Source: Nitrospirillum sp034653275
GTDB taxonomy: Bacteria > Pseudomonadota > Alphaproteobacteria > Azospirillales > Azospirillaceae
Reading direction: 5' to 3'
Length of the DNA stretch: 64,000 nucleotides
NCBI RefSeq assembly: GCF_034653275.1
Contig: NZ_JAYEES010000001.1
Span: 248,001 to 312,000, forward strand
The translations under genes were made by a program, and so were the position numbers. The notes below the pieces were generated by a model, which saw nothing but the letters and a program-made list of their open reading frames with translations, made no database searches and was not told where the DNA came from. Positions 60,598-64,000 of this stretch are shown here, piece after piece (position 1 is the stretch's first letter; each line of letters starts with the position of its first letter).

Positions 60598-62151
60598 TCA
60601 GCTGTGCGGGGTGGAGGACAGTGGGGCGGCCACGTCTTCCAGCGACCGGCCCTCCGCCTTCACGCCCAGCACCAGTTCGGCGACGGCGGCGGCGATCATC
60701 AGGCCGGCGCCCAGGACGTAGCCCCACAGCACGTTGGTGCGCGAGCCGGTGTCGATCAGGGCGCCGAACACCAGCGGGCCGCAGACGCCGCCCAGGCCGG
60801 TGCCGAAGGCGAAGAACAGCGAGATGGCGACGGCGCGGATCTCCAGCGGGAAGCACTCGCTGACCGTCAGGTAGGCGGAGCTGGCGGCGGCCGAGGCGAA
60901 GAAGAAGATGACGCTCCACGCCAGCGTGATGGTGGTGGCGGTCAGCAGGCCCTGCTGGAACAGGATGCCGGTGATGATCAACAGCACGCCCGACAGGGCG
61001 TAGGTGCCGGCGATCATGGGCACGCGGCCGATGGTGTCGAAGAAGCGGCCGATGATCAGGGGGCCGAGGAAGTTGCCGGCCGCGAAGGGCAGGATGTACC
61101 AGCCCACGGAACTGGACGGCACATCGAAGAACGAGGTCAAGACCAGGGCCTCGGTGAAGAAGATGGCGTTGTAGAAGAAGGCCTGGGCCGTCATCAGTGA
61201 CAGGCCCAGCACCGTGCGGCGCCCGTAGTCGCGCAGCAGCGACCGGGCCACGGCGGCGGTTGACACGGTTCGCAGTTCGCGCAGGCGCACCGGCGGGCCG
61301 GCCGGGGGCAGGGCTAGGCCCTGGGCCTGGATGCCGGCCTCGATGCGGGCGACGATGGCCTCGCCCTCCGGCACGCGGCCATGGGTCATCAGCCAGCGCG
61401 GGCTTTCCGGGATGGCGCGGCGCAGCAGCAGGATGAACAGGCCCAGCACGGCGCCGGTGAAGAAGCTGGCGCGCCAACCCATGTCCGGCCCCAGCAGCCC
61501 CGGATCCAGCAGGACGACGGCGCCGATGGCGCCCAGGGCTGCCCCCAGCCAATAACTGCCGTTGATCACCAGGGTGACCCAGCCGCGCGCGCGGGCGGGG
61601 ATCAGTTCCTGGATGGTGGAATTGATGGCCACGTATTCGCCGCCGATGCCGGCCCCGGTGATGAAGCGGAACAGCAGCAGGCTGGTGAAATCCCAGCTGA
61701 AGGCGGTGGCGGCGGTGGCGGTCAGGTAGACCAGCAGGGTGATGCTGAACAGCTTCTTGCGACCCAGCCTGTCGGTCAGCCAGCCGAAGAACAGGCCGCC
61801 CAGCACGCAGCCGATGAGATAGGCGCTGCTGGCGGCCGAAACCTGGGCGTTGTTCAGGGCCAGCGACGGGCTTTCTTTCATGGCGCCGGCCACGGCGCCG
61901 GCCAGCGTGACCTCCAGCCCGTCCAGCACCCAGGTGATGCCGAGGGCGGCCACCACCAGGCTGTGGAACCGGCCCCACGGCAGGCGGTCCAGCCGCGCCG
62001 GGATGTCGGTTTCCGTCAGGGCGGCGGGCGGGCCAGAGGGCGGCGTGGTGATGGCGGTGGCGTTGGACACGGGCGGGGTCACCTTCACGGGGTAGGCCGA
62101 AGGAAAAGGAGCCGAAGGAAAAGGAGGATGGGCGGGCAAAGATCGGGGCAA
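60598..62151 (-). CDS. MFS sugar transporter
   Basis: A 12-helix major facilitator protein of about 496-517 residues. Loop 2-3 has GWLTDRLGRKKLFS, and the sugar-porter PESPRWLM motif follows helix 6. ITGAGIGGEYVAINSTIQELIPARARG is typical of the SHS/sugar-porter branch. The first codons include a 15-bp tandem duplication (62096-62125) encoding PFPSA twice, so translation may start later, for example at a GTG at 62088. It lies between the TonB receptor and GH65 genes and would carry the disaccharide across the inner membrane. Confidence 0.85.
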   Translation of the reverse strand: MPRSLPAHPPFPSAPFPSAYPVKVTPPVSNATAITTPPSGPPAALTETDIPARLDRLPWGRFHSLVVAALGITWVLDGLEVTLAGAVAGAMKESPSLALNNAQVSAASSAYLIGCVLGGLFFGWLTDRLGRKKLFSITLLVYLTATAATAFSWDFTSLLLFRFITGAGIGGEYVAINSTIQELIPARARGWVTLVINGSYWLGAALGAIGAVVLLDPGLLGPDMGWRASFFTGAVLGLFILLLRRAIPESPRWLMTHGRVPEGEAIVARIEAGIQAQGLALPPAGPPVRLRELRTVSTAAVARSLLRDYGRRTVLGLSLMTAQAFFYNAIFFTEALVLTSFFDVPSSSVGWYILPFAAGNFLGPLIIGRFFDTIGRVPMIAGTYALSGVLLIITGILFQQGLLTATTITLAWSVIFFFASAAASSAYLTVSECFPLEIRAVAISLFFAFGTGLGGVCGPLVFGALIDTGSRTNVLWGYVLGAGLMIAAAVAELVLGVKAEGRSLEDVAAPLSSTPHS

Positions 62152-62167
62152 TGCCCGCCCATCCCCA

Positions 62168-62232
62168 GGGGCCGTCTTCGGGGCGACGGCCCCGTGACAC
62201 TCCGGCCCCCGCTGTCGGGATGCGGGGGCCGG
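62168..62232 (-). terminator. double hairpin between the TonB receptor and MFS genes
   Basis: CCGGCCCCCGC / GCGGGGGCCGG (62202-62212 with 62222-62232) and GGGGCCGTC / GACGGCCCC (62168-62176 with 62185-62193) are perfect stems in series just after the receptor stop. No T-runs follow. They may stabilise the receptor mRNA end or reduce read-through, giving more receptor than downstream enzymes. Confidence 0.5.
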
Positions 62233-62244
62233 AAACCCAGGCGG

Positions 62245-64000
62245 TCAGAACTTGGCCGCGGCGCTCAGGTGGATGGACCGGCCGAACAGCGGACGGCCCA
62301 GGAAGACGCCGCTGCTGCTGGTGCCGGACCCGACCACGCGGGCGTTGCCCTCGGTGATGCCCAGCTCGTCCGTCAGGTTGGTGCCGGTCAGCTGGACGGT
62401 GTAGCGGTCGAACTCGGCCGAGACGCCCAGGTCCAGGGTGTCGTAGGCCGGCAGCGGCTGCTGGTTGTTCGGGTCGCCGTAACGGTCGCCCACGTGGGTG
62501 TAGGTGCCGAACAGGCGCAGGCTGGCCCAATCCAACGGGATCTCGTACGACGGCGCGATGGAGAACTGGAACTTGGGCTGGCGCAGCACCTGGTCGCCGT
62601 TGAAGCTGGGGTTGTCCTGGTACTTGGCATCCAGATAGGTGCCACGGAAGCTGACCGTCAGGTTGGTGACGGGCCGCACCGCCAGTTCAAACTCCGCACC
62701 CCAGGCTTCCGATCCATAGATCTCGTTGATCAGGCTGCCGCTGCCGTCGGGATTCACCACCTCCGCCTGGTACAGCAGGCCGGAGAAGGTGTTGTGGAAG
62801 CCGGTGACGTAGGCGCTGTAGTAGTGCGACGACGTCTTCAGGCCCACTTCCTGCTGCCGGATGTTGACCATCTGGTAGTCGCCGCCGCGCAGGGCGTCGA
62901 ACTGCGGGAACTCATGGCCGCTGTTGACGCGGGCGTACACGCTGAGGTCGTCGGTCAGGTAATAGTTGGCGCCGACGGTCCACGACGGCTCCGTCCGGTG
63001 GGAACTGACGCCGTAGTACGTGCCGTTGGTGTAGCTGGCGGCGTTGTCGTACAGCGTCAGCGGGTTGTTATCCAGGTCGCCGGTGCTGTCGTTGCTGATG
63101 GTGCCGTTGATGCTCTGGTGTTCCATGCGGAAACCGGCGTCCAGGCGCAGGTCCGGCGTGATCTTCCATTCGTCGGAGATGAAGCCCGCCACGGCGGTGC
63201 CGTCGTAGCTGGCGTCCAGCGCGTAGAAGGAACCGGAGGTCAGGCCTCCGCGCGAGGCCTTGGCGCCGTTGTTCAGCACCACGTCCACCGCCTGCGGGTG
63301 GTTCTGCATGGTCAGCAGGTAGTTGTTGCCCAGGTACCATTGGTCCTTGGACGAATACTGGGCGAAATAGGCGCCCACCGTCAGGGTGTTGCCGGGGAAC
63401 AGCTCGTGGCTGAGGCGCGCGTCGTCGGTGAAGGACTGGATGCGCTTGTCCACCGACCACATGCCCACGGCGATGACCTGCTGGTTCATGTTGGTCAGGG
63501 CCGCACCCGAGCCGACGATCTTGGCCGAGCCGCCGGTGGCGATGCCGCCGGCGGCCGCCACCACGGCGGCGTTGGCGTTGGCCGAGGTCACGGTGTCGCT
63601 GATGAACTGGCCCAGCGTCTCGGGGTTGGACCCGGTGAATTCCGACTGGGTGAAGGCCCGGCCGGTGACGAAGTTCATCTTGTTGCTGAGCTGCCAGCCC
63701 TTCAGGTCCAGGTCCAGGGTGTTGCCCAGGGTGGTCAGCTGGATGCCGCGGCCGTCGCCGATGTCCACGTTCTTGGACTGGCCGGGGCCGGTCTCGATGG
63801 TGACGTTGCGGACGTCGTTGCTGTACAGGCTGAAGGTGCCCGGGTCGGTGCCGGGGAAGGCGGAGATGTCCTTGCCGCCGTTGCTGCTGACCAGCGGGAT
63901 GGCGGTGTAGAAGGCGTTCTTGTCGTCCGTGCGGCGGCCGTAGAACGTGAACTCGCCATTGTCGAACTTCTTGGTGACGTTGGCCACCACCTGGCCGCCA
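62245..64000 (-). CDS. TonB-dependent outer-membrane receptor, N-terminus outside window
   Basis: The C-terminal 585 residues of a TonB-dependent receptor. The sequence is a series of amphipathic beta strands with aromatic ends (GAKASRGGLTSGSFYALDAS, VGANYYLTDDLSVYARVNSG, FQFSIAPSYEIPLDWASLRL). It ends in the outer-membrane-protein C-terminal Phe (HLSAAAKF). HEFPQFDALRGGDYQMVNIRQQEVGLKTSS is a common extracellular strand of the carbohydrate-type receptors. Plug domain and signal peptide lie beyond the edge. With the downstream MFS, GH65 and pgmB genes it forms a disaccharide uptake and phosphorolysis locus. Confidence 0.9.
   Translation of the reverse strand, partial: GGQVVANVTKKFDNGEFTFYGRRTDDKNAFYTAIPLVSSNGGKDISAFPGTDPGTFSLYSNDVRNVTIETGPGQSKNVDIGDGRGIQLTTLGNTLDLDLKGWQLSNKMNFVTGRAFTQSEFTGSNPETLGQFISDTVTSANANAAVVAAAGGIATGGSAKIVGSGAALTNMNQQVIAVGMWSVDKRIQSFTDDARLSHELFPGNTLTVGAYFAQYSSKDQWYLGNNYLLTMQNHPQAVDVVLNNGAKASRGGLTSGSFYALDASYDGTAVAGFISDEWKITPDLRLDAGFRMEHQSINGTISNDSTGDLDNNPLTLYDNAASYTNGTYYGVSSHRTEPSWTVGANYYLTDDLSVYARVNSGHEFPQFDALRGGDYQMVNIRQQEVGLKTSSHYYSAYVTGFHNTFSGLLYQAEVVNPDGSGSLINEIYGSEAWGAEFELAVRPVTNLTVSFRGTYLDAKYQDNPSFNGDQVLRQPKFQFSIAPSYEIPLDWASLRLFGTYTHVGDRYGDPNNQQPLPAYDTLDLGVSAEFDRYTVQLTGTNLTDELGITEGNARVVGSGTSSSGVFLGRPLFGRSIHLSAAAKF

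Noticed and set aside
57902..60721. 939-residue plus-strand frame
   Set aside because: Antisense to the GH65 phosphorylase and pgmB, both with catalytic motifs.

Overview
The window is GC-rich DNA whose gene content and protein character fit a free-living or plant-associated alphaproteobacterium of the Azospirillum/Nitrospirillum type. That placement is inferred from protein character, not from a marker gene. A Rep_3-type initiator with a surrounding iteron field, a ParA-ParB pair and matching palindromic parS-like sites lie near 35.7-40 kb. The window is therefore probably part of a secondary replicon (chromid or megaplasmid) and includes its origin.

Layout: (i) 0-3.1 kb, a light-biology cluster (4Fe-4S bacterial cryptochrome/photolyase, DUF2256 zinc-ribbon peptide, second photolyase). 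(ii) 3.2-17 kb, a mixed stretch: soluble PAS-PAS chemoreceptor, exported M1 peptidase, multicopper oxidase, DUF1810 protein, AzoR with a divergent LysR regulator, a membrane protein, a hybrid histidine kinase and a small exported protein. (iii) 17.2-24.1 kb, glycosyltransferases, a methyltransferase and an RTX-repeat protein, probably a surface-glycoprotein locus. (iv) 24.6-35.6 kb, a polyprenyl-phosphate sugar locus whose first three genes match the mycobacterial decaprenyl-phosphoryl-arabinose pathway (UbiA-like, DprE1-like, DprE2-like), followed by an epimerase, an FAD oxidoreductase, GtrA and two large membrane proteins. (v) 35.7-40 kb, origin, repA, parA, parB. (vi) 39.9-45 kb, a CLC-F fluoride exporter under a recognisable fluoride riboswitch, then a MarR regulator, vanillin-dehydrogenase-like and hydroxycinnamoyl-CoA hydratase/lyase-like genes. 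(vii) 45-57.4 kb, a RiPP-rich region. (viii) 57.5-64 kb, a disaccharide locus (TonB receptor, MFS carrier, GH65 phosphorylase, beta-phosphoglucomutase).

The most notable region is 45-57.4 kb. It holds a bacterial borosin-type protein: an OphMA-like peptide-backbone N-methyltransferase and a borosin-binding-like helical domain fused to twelve copies of the decapeptide VQDQNVSTED. It is flanked by two histidine kinases with closely related kinase cores but different sensor parts; one sits directly behind a solute-binding protein gene. A second RiPP system follows: a small Os1348/NHLP-type precursor, a damaged second precursor, a strong hairpin and a B12/radical-SAM maturase. The leader of the small precursor resembles the borosin-binding domain of the fused protein, so the two systems may interact.

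Two sequence-level themes recur. First, five genes (multicopper oxidase, membrane protein, parA, and the radical-SAM gene twice) are broken by the apparent loss of one G or C in a homopolymer. Adding one base restores a family-like protein each time, so assembly error is more likely than gene death. Second, a 16-bp motif CCTTACnnnnnGGGGG forms the origin iterons and also appears in single or paired copies 1.5-21 kb away, mainly at gene ends.
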